From: Lacinutrix sp. C3R15
Lineage (GTDB): Bacteria > Bacteroidota > Bacteroidia > Flavobacteriales > Flavobacteriaceae
NCBI RefSeq assembly: GCF_018860825.1
Contig: NZ_JAHKPZ010000031.1
Coordinates: 62,001 to 126,000, forward strand
Direction of reading: 5' to 3'
DNA: 64,000 nucleotides
A program made the translations under genes and the position numbers. Below the pieces are notes generated by a model. It was not told where the DNA came from, did no database searches, and saw nothing but the letters and a program-made list of their open reading frames with translations. Below are positions 17,401-25,349 of the stretch, in pieces. The stretch's first letter is position 1, and each line of letters starts with the position of its first letter.

Positions 17401-17586
17401 ATGAAAAATAAATTTATAAACTCAGAAATTTGGTCATTAACTATTGGTGGTGCTTTTCAGCGCGCTAATGTGTACAAACCAGATGTGTTAGAAAAGGATA
17501 AAAAAGATTTTAAGTTTATGCTTAAAACAAACATAGAATTACACTTATTTAGCAGACGCAATGATGCTATGTCGTTGTACATATAA
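17401..17586 (+). pseudogene. Short ORF, probably the N-terminal remnant of a larger protein
   Basis: 61 codons begin two bases after the previous stop (MKNKFINSEIWSLTIGGAFQ...). The start looks like a genuine protein N-terminus and the sequence stays protein-like to about residue 52, but it ends abruptly (RRNDAMSLYI) before the operator region. A truncated gene, eroded after insertion or deletion, is the simplest reading. A genuine 61-residue protein remains possible. Confidence 0.4.
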
Positions 17587-17620
17587 AGAAAAATGAATTA
17601 TGTTTTTATATAAAGATTAT

Positions 17621-17695
17621 CATGTAAAGAAAATGTGAAAATCTTTACGCATAAATATAACGCGTAAAGAAAATCTAATTATCTTTACATGTAAA
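17621..17695 (+). promoter_or_regulatory. Array of four phased operator half-sites before fic
   Basis: Half-sites with the core TAAAGA or its complement TCTTTA occur at 17621-17630 (CATGTAAAGA), 17642-17650 (TCTTTACGC), 17662-17670 (GCGTAAAGA) and 17682-17691 (TCTTTACATG). The outer two are exact inverse copies of each other, and so are the inner two. Centres are 20-21 bp apart, two helical turns. The last overlaps the 12-bp palindrome TTTACATGTAAA (17684-17695), 10 bp before the fic start. The likely binder is the C-terminal winged helix of the Fic protein itself. Confidence 0.7.
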
Positions 17696-17705
17696 TAAAA
17701 TAACT

Positions 17706-18770
17706 ATGAGTTGGCAACCTTTAAATTTACCTTATAAGCAAGACTTTGAAACTAAGGCTATACTTAAAAAGCTATTAAACGCCAATAAAGCTTTAGCAGA
17801 GTTAAAAGGTGTAGCACAATCTATACCGCAACAAGAAATTTTAATAAACATGCTAGCTATAGAAGAAGCTTTAGATAGTAGTGAGGTAGAAAATATTGTT
17901 ACAACACACGATGAAGTTTATAAAAGCACACTAGAAGATTCTAATTATATTACTCCAGCCACTAAAGAGGTTAAAAATTACATAGAAGCTTTAAGATTAG
18001 GTACAAGTATAGTAAAAGAAAAAAAAGTACTAACCGTTAATAGCATCTTAAATATTCAAGAAGTTCTAGAAAAAAATAAAGCAGGACTACGCAAAGTACC
18101 AGGAACAACACTTAAAAATGCACAAACTGGAGCTGTTGTTTTTCAGCCACCACAAGATGCACAAGTTATTAAAGCCTTAATGCAAAATTTAGAACAGTAC
18201 ATAAACGATGATAGTGTAATAGATTACGATCCTATATTAAAAATGGCAATCATTCATTTTCAATTTGAAAGCATCCATCCTTTTTACGATGGTAATGGTA
18301 GAACAGGACGTATTATAAATATAATATACTTGGTACTTAAAGAACTTTTAGATATTCCTATTCTTTATTTAAGTCGTTATATTATTCAAAATAAAACAGA
18401 CTATTATAGATTATTACAAGCGGTTAGAGATGATAATAAATGGGAAGAGTGGTTACTATTTATGTTAAAAGGTGTAGAGGAAACAGCTTATTTAACCATT
18501 ATTAAAATTAAAGATATTAAATACGCTATGCAGAGTATGAAGGTACTGCTTAGAGAGAATTATAAATTTTATTCTCATGATTTAATAAATCATTTGTTTA
18601 AGCATCCTTATACCAAAATAGAGTTTTTAATGCAAGCTTTAGATGTTAGTAGACCAACAGCTTCAAGTTATCTTAATCAATTAGCAAATGATGGTGTTTT
18701 AACCAAGTTAAAACAAGGTAAGAATAACTATTATATTAATCATAAATTAGTAAATATTTTCTCGAAATAA
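17706..18770 (+). CDS. Fic-domain protein with C-terminal winged helix
   Basis: A 354-residue Fic protein. The catalytic motif HPFYDGNGRTGR starts at H191. Fic enzymes transfer AMP or other phosphate-linked groups from nucleotides to protein hydroxyls. An N-terminal inhibitory helix carries SSEVEN (58-63), matching the class II (S/T)xxxE(G/N) autoinhibition motif. Residues about 290-354 (LDVSRPTASSYLNQLANDGV) form an HTH suited to binding the adjacent operator. It sits between the putative module and hsdR. Fic genes in type I loci are common. The target is unknown. Confidence 0.9.
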   Translation: MSWQPLNLPYKQDFETKAILKKLLNANKALAELKGVAQSIPQQEILINMLAIEEALDSSEVENIVTTHDEVYKSTLEDSNYITPATKEVKNYIEALRLGTSIVKEKKVLTVNSILNIQEVLEKNKAGLRKVPGTTLKNAQTGAVVFQPPQDAQVIKALMQNLEQYINDDSVIDYDPILKMAIIHFQFESIHPFYDGNGRTGRIINIIYLVLKELLDIPILYLSRYIIQNKTDYYRLLQAVRDDNKWEEWLLFMLKGVEETAYLTIIKIKDIKYAMQSMKVLLRENYKFYSHDLINHLFKHPYTKIEFLMQALDVSRPTASSYLNQLANDGVLTKLKQGKNNYYINHKLVNIFSK

Positions 18771-18782
18771 CAACCTAAATGT

Positions 18783-21700
18783 ATGAGCAATTTTGAATTT
18801 CTAAAACAAGACTTTCCGCAGTTATATGCAGAAGCTAAAATAGCAGAACAAATTACCTTTGCTGTGCCTAAATTAGCAGCAGTATCTTGTCGTTCTTTTT
18901 TAGAATTAGGCTTAAATTGGTTGTATGATAATGATGTAGAGTTTACAAAACCTTACGATACTAAATTAGCTGCGTTACTATTTCATTATGACTTTAAAAG
19001 TAGTATAAAACCCTCTTTATTCCACAATTTAGACCTGGTAAGACGTTTTGGTAATGATGGTGCTCATGGTAATTTAGTAACTCAAAAAAAGGCGTTACAT
19101 GCATTAAAATCAATCTTTAGTTTTGGAGTCTATTTAGTTAAATACTACGGTGAAGATTTAATTGAAACACCTGTTTTTAGTGAAGATAATTTACCACAAG
19201 GTATTGGTGTTAGTTCTAAAAATCTAAAAGCAGAAATTGATCAAAAAGTTAAAGCTTCAGAAAAACAACTAGAAGCCTTAAAAGCAGAACAAGAAAAATC
19301 ACTTGCATTACAAAAGGAAAACGAATTGCTTAAACAGCAATTTCAATTACAACAAACCCAATTACTAGAGCGTAAAGAAGAACGTCAAAAAGTAGTTATT
19401 CCAGAAAAAGACATTCCGCAGTTAACACCAGAGCAGGAAACGCGTCAGTTATATATAGATGAGTTATTAAAAGAAGCGGGTTGGAAAAATCTAAAACAAA
19501 ATACAGATTTAGAGTTTCCAGTTGTAGGTATGCCTTTAAGTACAAATCCATCAGGAAAAGGTTTTGCAGATTATGTTTTATGGGGTAACGATGGTTTACC
19601 ATTAGCGGTTATAGAAGCAAAACAGTCCTTACATAGTGCAACAAAAGGAAAACATCAAGCGAAACTATATGCAGACTGTTTAGAGCAAATGACAGGGCAA
19701 AGACCTGTAATATTTTACTCTAATGGATTTGATACTTATATATGGGATGATACGTTTTATACCGAGCGTTTAATTTATGGGTTTTACACAAAAGAAGAAC
19801 TAGCTTATTTAATAGAGCAACGTAAAACGCGTAAAGATTTATCTGCATTTGAAGTTAATTTAGATATAGCAGGATATAAAAGACCGTATCAATTAGAAGC
19901 TATTAAGCGTGTTGGAGAAGCTTTAATGGTAAAAACAGATAAAGGCTTAGTTGGTAAAAACAGAGAGGCTTTATTAGTAATGGCTACAGGAAGTGGTAAA
20001 ACAAGAACAGCTGCTGCTATTGTAGATATGTTAACTAAATGCCATTGGGCTAAACGTATCTTGTTTTTAGCAGATAGAAATGCATTAGTTACTCAGGCTA
20101 AAAATGCGTTTAAAGAGCATTTACCTAATTTATCAACCATAGATTTAACAAAAGAAAAAGAAGACACAGGAACTCGTGTAGTATTCTCTACCTATCCAAC
20201 TATTCTAAATAAAATAGATAAAGTTAGAGCTAATGAAGAACGGTTTTATGGTATTGGTCATTTTGATGTGATTATTATTGATGAAGCACATAGATCTGTG
20301 TATCAAAAATACGGAGCTATATTCGATTATTTTGATGCTATTTTAATTGGGTTAACAGCTACTCCAAAAAAAGATATTCATCATAATACCTATGGATTAT
20401 TTGGTATTGAAGATGATAACCCGACCTTTGTTTATGAGTTAGATCAGGCTGTGAAAGATGGACATCTAAATCCTCCTAAAGGAATTAGTGTACCACTAAA
20501 ATTTATGCGTGAGGGAGTTAAATACAATGATTTATCAGAAAAAGATAAGGAAAAGTATGAAGAGAAATTTGGCGTACCAGAACTAGAAGATGAAGATGCG
20601 GTTTTAGAAAGTTTAGGTATTTCATCAAGTCAAATGAACTCCTATTTATTTAATACCAAAACAGTAGACATGGTATTAGATTACCTGTTTAATAATGGAC
20701 TAAAAGTAAATGGAGGAGATAAGCTAGGTAAAACCATCATTTTTGCTAAAAATCACAATCATGCGGTATTTATTCAAGAACGTTTCAATAAAAACTATCC
20801 TCAATTTAAAGGTAGTTTTTTAGAGGTTATAGATAATTATGCATCAAAAGCGCAAGATTTATTAGAACGTTTTTGTGATGACAAACAGGAACAAGATCCT
20901 CAAATTGCAGTTTCTGTAGATATGATGGATACTGGAGTTGATGCGCCAAGAGTTGTAAATCTTGTGTTTTTTAAACCAGTAAAATCTTTTGCTAAATATT
21001 GGCAAATGATTGGAAGAGGTACACGTTTAAGACCTAATCTTTTTGGTCCAGGAAAGGATAAAACAGAGTTTATTATTTTTGACTTTTGTGGTAATTTTGA
21101 ATATTTTGAAGAATACCCTGAAGGAGCAAAAACGAGTGTTTCAAAAGGTATATCTCAACTTATTTACGAAACCATGTTGCATATTGTACAAGTTATAAGA
21201 AATAAAACAGAAGCAACAAAAGAGCAAGATGAATTTGCAAATGATCTAGTTAATAAGCTGCATAAAAGTATTGATGCTTTAGATGAAAAACGTTTTGAAG
21301 TAAAAAAAGAATTACGTCATGTAAAGCATTTTAAAATAAAATCCAATTGGGAAAACATCTCTTTAACAGCTGAAACTATTTTATGCGATAATCTATTTGG
21401 TTTGTCTAGTTATAGTGAGACAGATGATGAGGTTGCCAAAAGATTTGATTTATTAGCTTATAAATTACAATTAGCACTATTAAATGATGCTAAATCGCAA
21501 GAAAACTTTATTTCTGTTATTTATAATGTTGGTGTGCAACTGTATAAAAAAAGAAATATACCAGCGGTTTCAAATAAATTAGAGGTTATAAATAAAATTA
21601 GAGATTTATCTTTTTGGTCTAACATCAATATCCAAACTGTAGAAGAGGTTAGAGCTGAGGTAAGAGACTTAGTGAAATTTCTTGAAAAAGAAAGCTTAGA

Positions 21701-22244
21701 ACCTGTTTATACAGATTTTACAGATATTCTTGATCATGACAGTGTAGAAGAAAGGGATATTTTAAATGGTTATACTAAACTACAGAGTTATAAAGACCGA
21801 GTGGAAAGCTTTATTCGTAAAAATAAGTCACATTTAGTCATTGATAAGCTACATAAAAATATACCTATTACAAATAAAGAATTAGAGCTTTTAGAACAAT
21901 TTTTAATTAATGAATCTCTTGGGTCAAAAGAAGTATACACCAATGAGTATGGAGAATTACCTTTAGGTAAATTTGTTAGAAGTATTGTAGGATTAGACTT
22001 AGATGTGGTAAAAGGATTGTTTTCAGATTATATTCAAAAAGAAAACTTAAATCCACAACAAATTACTTTCATACAAACTTTAATTAATTTTTTAAATGTA
22101 AACGGTACTTTAGATAAATCACTATTAATAAAACCTCCGTTTACAGAAAATCATGACGAAGGTATTTTTGGTTTGTTTAAAGATGAAGGAGAGGTAAGGC
22201 ATATTATATCATTAATAGATACTGTAAATAACAATGCAGGATAA
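18783..22244 (+). CDS. hsdR: Type I restriction enzyme motor/nuclease subunit
   Basis: A 1153-residue protein. The N-terminal part (about 1-130) looks like DUF4145, followed by a Gln/Glu-rich coiled coil (about 150-200). The PD-(D/E)XK nuclease domain has D263 and E278-A-K280. The SF2 motor has ATGSGKT (401-407), DEAH (from 500) and QMIGRGTRLRP. The C-terminal part binds the methylase core. It translocates and cleaves unmodified DNA with HsdM/HsdS. It starts 12 bp after fic. Full length, no break seen. Confidence 0.95.
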   Translation: MSNFEFLKQDFPQLYAEAKIAEQITFAVPKLAAVSCRSFLELGLNWLYDNDVEFTKPYDTKLAALLFHYDFKSSIKPSLFHNLDLVRRFGNDGAHGNLVTQKKALHALKSIFSFGVYLVKYYGEDLIETPVFSEDNLPQGIGVSSKNLKAEIDQKVKASEKQLEALKAEQEKSLALQKENELLKQQFQLQQTQLLERKEERQKVVIPEKDIPQLTPEQETRQLYIDELLKEAGWKNLKQNTDLEFPVVGMPLSTNPSGKGFADYVLWGNDGLPLAVIEAKQSLHSATKGKHQAKLYADCLEQMTGQRPVIFYSNGFDTYIWDDTFYTERLIYGFYTKEELAYLIEQRKTRKDLSAFEVNLDIAGYKRPYQLEAIKRVGEALMVKTDKGLVGKNREALLVMATGSGKTRTAAAIVDMLTKCHWAKRILFLADRNALVTQAKNAFKEHLPNLSTIDLTKEKEDTGTRVVFSTYPTILNKIDKVRANEERFYGIGHFDVIIIDEAHRSVYQKYGAIFDYFDAILIGLTATPKKDIHHNTYGLFGIEDDNPTFVYELDQAVKDGHLNPPKGISVPLKFMREGVKYNDLSEKDKEKYEEKFGVPELEDEDAVLESLGISSSQMNSYLFNTKTVDMVLDYLFNNGLKVNGGDKLGKTIIFAKNHNHAVFIQERFNKNYPQFKGSFLEVIDNYASKAQDLLERFCDDKQEQDPQIAVSVDMMDTGVDAPRVVNLVFFKPVKSFAKYWQMIGRGTRLRPNLFGPGKDKTEFIIFDFCGNFEYFEEYPEGAKTSVSKGISQLIYETMLHIVQVIRNKTEATKEQDEFANDLVNKLHKSIDALDEKRFEVKKELRHVKHFKIKSNWENISLTAETILCDNLFGLSSYSETDDEVAKRFDLLAYKLQLALLNDAKSQENFISVIYNVGVQLYKKRNIPAVSNKLEVINKIRDLSFWSNINIQTVEEVRAEVRDLVKFLEKESLEPVYTDFTDILDHDSVEERDILNGYTKLQSYKDRVESFIRKNKSHLVIDKLHKNIPITNKELELLEQFLINESLGSKEVYTNEYGELPLGKFVRSIVGLDLDVVKGLFSDYIQKENLNPQQITFIQTLINFLNVNGTLDKSLLIKPPFTENHDEGIFGLFKDEGEVRHIISLIDTVNNNAG

Positions 22245-22262
22245 AAGCATACTAAAAAAATA

Positions 22263-22281
22263 AGGCACACTTTTAGGCACA
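22263..22281 (+). repeat. Direct repeat AGGCACAC near the element end
   Basis: AGGCACAC occurs at 22263-22270 and again at 22275-22282, 12 bp apart, between the hsdR stop and the tRNA fragment. Paired short direct repeats at this distance from an attachment site can be recombinase arm sites. There is no second line of evidence. Confidence 0.4.
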
Positions 22282-22334
22282 CATAAAACAATAGAGTAGT
22301 GGTAAGCACTATAAATACTAATAACATGAAGTAA

Positions 22335-22356
22335 AGTTCGAATCCTGAAGGGCTCA
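22335..22356 (+). other. tRNA 3'-end fragment, putative attachment site
   Basis: GTTCGAATCC is a canonical T-loop. It is followed by CTGA and AGGGCTC plus a discriminator A (22349-22356), i.e. T-stem 3' strand, acceptor 3' strand and end. No GAGCCCT acceptor 5' strand occurs upstream, and the T-stem 5' strand reads TAAAG instead of the needed TCAGG. Homology therefore begins at the T-loop. This is the usual footprint of a tRNA-targeting integrase at the distal end of its element. tRNA identity cannot be told. Confidence 0.65.
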
Positions 22357-22359
22357 CTT

Positions 22360-22388
22360 AAAGCTTCACAGAAATGTGAGGCTTTTTT
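22360..22388 (+). terminator. Terminator following the tRNA fragment
   Basis: AAAGCTTCACA (22360-22370), loop gaaa, TGTGAGGCTTT (22375-22385): eleven pairs with one G-U, then T-rich. It starts 4 nt after the tRNA end and is probably the native terminator of the original tRNA gene. Confidence 0.85.
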
Positions 22389-22678
22389 GTTTTTATATGG
22401 TTTTGTAAAGAGATATTTAAAACCCTGCATATTATTGCTGCTCTATGTATTTTAAAAACAAAAGCATTTCTTGTGTTTAAAAAATGTACTTTAATTAGTG
22501 CTAAAACTATTTTAATTTTTCTATTTGTACTTTTTTTTAGTTTAATGTTAAAAGGGAGTAGATGCTTAGTGTCTATGCAGTGTTTTAAAGAATGTTTTTA
22601 GAGCATTTATTCATAATTATATACCCAAGGTGTATAAACAAAAAAAACTCACAAAAATGTGAGTTTTTTAATCGAGTT
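22389..22678. other. Non-coding gap at the element/chromosome junction
   Basis: AT-rich sequence with no supported gene or RNA. The only structure is a terminator at its right end, 22642-22669. Confidence 0.6.
22642..22669. terminator. Bidirectional terminator
   Basis: A-run plus ACTCACA (22647-22653), loop aaaa, TGTGAGT plus T-run (22658-22669), twelve pairs with T-tracts on both strands. It serves the minus-strand GNAT gene and blocks read-through from the element. Confidence 0.9.
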
Positions 22679-23800
22679 TTAAACAATTTCTTTTCTAAAT
22701 GTTTTTCTTCTTTTAATAATCTTTGGGTTAAAGTGTTTCCAGATTTGTTGTATTGCAGTATTATCTGCTAATTCTGGAGTTCTAATACAGTTTTGTATTC
22801 CTTTTTCTTTAAATGTATTGTAGTATTCGTTAAATATAATAGCTGTAATTCCCTTGTTTTGGTATTCTGGATCAATTCCTATTAAGTAGAAAATAACATC
22901 TTTACTTTCCTTTTTAGCTTTTAGTAGTTTTAAAAAACCAAACGGAAACAGTTTACCATTAATCTCTTGTAGTGCTTTAGAAAAAGAAGGCATTACAATG
23001 GCAAAAGCAATCATTTTATCATTTTTATCAAAAACAAATTTGATGTATTCAGGGTTTATAAAACTGATAAATTTCTTTTTAAAATACGCTTTTTGTATGT
23101 CTGTAATTTCTACAAAAGAAGAAAGCGAAGCGTATGCATTATTGAACAAATCAAACATTTCATCTGCATAAGGCATGACTTCTGCAGTTTTTGTAAATTT
23201 TTTAGCTTTTACTTGATAGCGTTTTTGTATTAAAGCATTTGCTTTAGAAAAGCTTTCTGGGTTTATGTTACCAAAAGGAAAATGGCTTTCTATCCATTCT
23301 TTTTCTGGTTTGTAATTAAGTTTTTCTAAATGCTTTGCATAATATGGATGGTTGTACCAAGTAATCATGGTGCCAATTACATCAAACCCCTCTGTTAAAA
23401 CCCCAACCTTATCTAAATTAGAAAACCCTACAGGGCCTTCTGTGTATTCTAAATTGTTTTGTTTTCCAATTTCTGTAACTTTATCTAAAAGTGCTTTTGA
23501 TACTTCTAAATCATCAATAAAGTCAAACCAGCCAAAACGCATTTTCTTTATGTTTTGGTTATTTACTTCTAGCCAATTAATAATTGCAGCAACACGGCCT
23601 ACAATCTTATTGTCTTTATAGGCTAGAAAAAAAGAGGCATCTGCATCGTTAAAAACTGGGTTTTCATTTTTATCAAATGTTTTTAATTCTTGGCTAATTA
23701 TTGGCGGAACCCAATATTTAGAATCTTTATATAGTGTGAAAGGAAATTTAACAAATGCCTTAAATTCTTTCTTGGTATGTACTTGTTTTATGGTAATCAT
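22679..23800 (-). CDS. GNAT-fold acyltransferase-like protein, 373 aa
   Basis: A 373-residue protein. The second half has GNAT features: DVIFYLIGIDPEYQNKGITA (about 303-322) is the acetyl-CoA pyrophosphate-binding loop region. The N-terminal half (KYWVPP, DNKIVGRVAAIIN) resembles a second GNAT-like fold, as in the large YghO-like family widespread in Bacteroidota. Substrate unknown. It starts 16 bp after the stop of the outer-membrane gene upstream on the same strand, so they form an operon. Confidence 0.8.
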   Translation of the reverse strand: MITIKQVHTKKEFKAFVKFPFTLYKDSKYWVPPIISQELKTFDKNENPVFNDADASFFLAYKDNKIVGRVAAIINWLEVNNQNIKKMRFGWFDFIDDLEVSKALLDKVTEIGKQNNLEYTEGPVGFSNLDKVGVLTEGFDVIGTMITWYNHPYYAKHLEKLNYKPEKEWIESHFPFGNINPESFSKANALIQKRYQVKAKKFTKTAEVMPYADEMFDLFNNAYASLSSFVEITDIQKAYFKKKFISFINPEYIKFVFDKNDKMIAFAIVMPSFSKALQEINGKLFPFGFLKLLKAKKESKDVIFYLIGIDPEYQNKGITAIIFNEYYNTFKEKGIQNCIRTPELADNTAIQQIWKHFNPKIIKRRKTFRKEIV

Positions 23801-23816
23801 AAAAATCTATAGGTCT

Positions 23817-24818
23817 TTATTCGTCATCAAAATTCTGTTCATGTTTCTGTCTATTATTTTTATTAGATTTTCTTGATTCTTTATTGTTTTTATTTTTTTT
23901 CTTTTTGCTTTTTTTACCATTACCTAACTCGGTACCATTATCAATTTCTTTGTCTTGATGAAAATCTAATCGATAAGAAGCACCAATAGTTACACCAAAT
24001 ACAGATGGTGTATCTTTAGTGTTTAACGTTAAAGCAGTATCTAATTGAAAGTTTCTGCTCCAAAGGTATGCGCCACCAAATCTAATTAAATTATCTGCAT
24101 AAAAATCGCTACTTATTCCTTGCGCTTCACCAAATACAACCCATTGCGAATTAATAGATTTAGTAAGTGTTAATATGTATGAAAAATCAGATTGGTCTGT
24201 ACCAATTCTATCTTTTACAAAGTTCATTACATATACCCAACCACCAGTGAAGTTGTTTTGTGTGGCAATCATTATTTTAGGACTAAAACCTTCTACGCCA
24301 TAAGCTGTAAAAGGATTGTCTTTAGTGTCAAAATTGGCACCAACATACACTGCTACTGCTGGAATTAAAGATTTCCATTTAAAGCTATGGTTTGCATTCC
24401 AGCTGTATAAATTTGGTTTTTCTTCTCCTGCTTTTTTATAAGGATCATACACTAAATATTTAGCACCAATGGTTAATGTTTTAAAATTATTAAAAGACTC
24501 TTCATTAGCAACAGTATTTGTAAATGTTCTTTTTGTAGATTGAAAAGTCCCTTCAATATTAAGCTCTAAGGGTTCCCAAAGTAAGCCATATCTAGCTGTA
24601 AAATCTATACCATAGCTTTTATCTTCACGATTTAAAGGCGTATGATTTTCATTTAACATATAAGGACCTGCTTCAAATTGAATTACGTTAGTACCTACAG
24701 AAAATGCACTTTTAGATACACCAGGTCTGTTAGAGTTTATTACATCTGTGTATTGTGAGTAACCAGAAAAGGATACTGTAAAAGAAAAAATAGCTAAATA
24801 GAATTTAAAGAACTTCAT
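23817..24818 (-). CDS. Outer-membrane beta-barrel protein (MetA-pathway transporter-like)
   Basis: A 333-residue protein with a signal peptide (1-21, ending GYSQ). The start of the mature part, NSNRPGVSKSAFSVGTNVIQ, is typical of the 'phenol MetA degradation' outer-membrane family. Alternating aromatic/polar strands follow, then a C-terminal Lys/Asn-rich tail of about 45 residues (GKKSKKKKNKNN...) after the barrel. The barrel's substrate is unknown and the family name is historical. It is the first gene of a two-gene operon with the GNAT gene. Confidence 0.75.
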   Translation of the reverse strand: MKFFKFYLAIFSFTVSFSGYSQYTDVINSNRPGVSKSAFSVGTNVIQFEAGPYMLNENHTPLNREDKSYGIDFTARYGLLWEPLELNIEGTFQSTKRTFTNTVANEESFNNFKTLTIGAKYLVYDPYKKAGEEKPNLYSWNANHSFKWKSLIPAVAVYVGANFDTKDNPFTAYGVEGFSPKIMIATQNNFTGGWVYVMNFVKDRIGTDQSDFSYILTLTKSINSQWVVFGEAQGISSDFYADNLIRFGGAYLWSRNFQLDTALTLNTKDTPSVFGVTIGASYRLDFHQDKEIDNGTELGNGKKSKKKKNKNNKESRKSNKNNRQKHEQNFDDE

Positions 24819-24838
24819 ATTTGTAGTTTTTTTGGGCT

Positions 24839-24846
24839 CAAATATA
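24839..24846 (-). promoter_or_regulatory. Candidate -7 element for the outer-membrane/GNAT operon
   Basis: On the minus strand this reads TATATTTG, a full match to TAnnTTTG, about 20 nt before the ATG at 24818. No clear -33 TTG is seen. Confidence 0.5.
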
Positions 24847-24900
24847 TAGATTTTAAATATTTTTTAAGGATTTAAACCATAAATTAAGATTTAAGAATTG

Positions 24901-24908
24901 TATTTTTG
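24901..24908 (+). promoter_or_regulatory. Candidate -7 element for the DUF4834 gene
   Basis: TATTTTTG matches TAnnTTTG. It overlaps a TTG at 24906 that could be mistaken for a start codon, and so argues for the ATG at 24924. The transcript would be nearly leaderless. Confidence 0.45.
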
Positions 24909-24923
24909 TATAAAAATGATTTT

Positions 24924-25199
24924 ATGTTGCAATTAGCATCTGTTACAGGAGTTGTAAAAGTTATCTTAATAATTTTATTAATTTATTACGGAATTAAGAT
25001 TTTATCTAGAATTTTTGCTCCTATTTTATTAAAGTTTTTAACTAAAAAAGCCGAACAACGTTTTGGCGAGCAATTTGGTGGGTACAGAAAACCTGAAAAA
25101 CCAAAAAATGAAGGGGAAATCACTATTGATAAAATGCCAGAAAATAAGTCTTCTAATAAAGATGTAGGCGAGTATGTAGATTATGAAGAAGTAGATTAA
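24924..25199 (+). CDS. DUF4834 family membrane protein
   Basis: A 91-residue protein with one long transmembrane segment (about residues 8-33, VVKVILIILLIYYGIKILSR). A basic stretch and an acidic tail with EQFGG, GEITIDKMP and GEYVDYEEVD follow, the pattern of the small Bacteroidota family DUF4834. Function unknown. The ATG at 24924 is chosen because the TTG at 24906 falls inside a promoter element. It stands divergent from the outer-membrane operon. Confidence 0.8.
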   Translation: MLQLASVTGVVKVILIILLIYYGIKILSRIFAPILLKFLTKKAEQRFGEQFGGYRKPEKPKNEGEITIDKMPENKSSNKDVGEYVDYEEVD

Positions 25200-25349
25200 T
25201 ATTGTTATTTCTATCTTTATATTACTAGTAAAAAAGAATTCTATAAATAATCACTATTTTTTAAAGTTTAAAATAATTAGCCTCATTTAAACATATTAAG
25301 TTTCAAAAATTATGATTATTTTTCAGACTTATTGTTATCTATCTATTTC

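Noticed and set aside
22258-22356. A complete tRNA gene at the element edge
   Set aside because: A D-loop-like AGTGGTAA at 22297-22304 precedes the T-loop, but no GAGCCCT acceptor strand is present and the T-stem 5' strand does not pair, so only the 3' end is tRNA.
24906-24923. TTG start for the DUF4834 protein
   Set aside because: It lies inside the TATTTTTG promoter-like element. The ATG at 24924 fits better.
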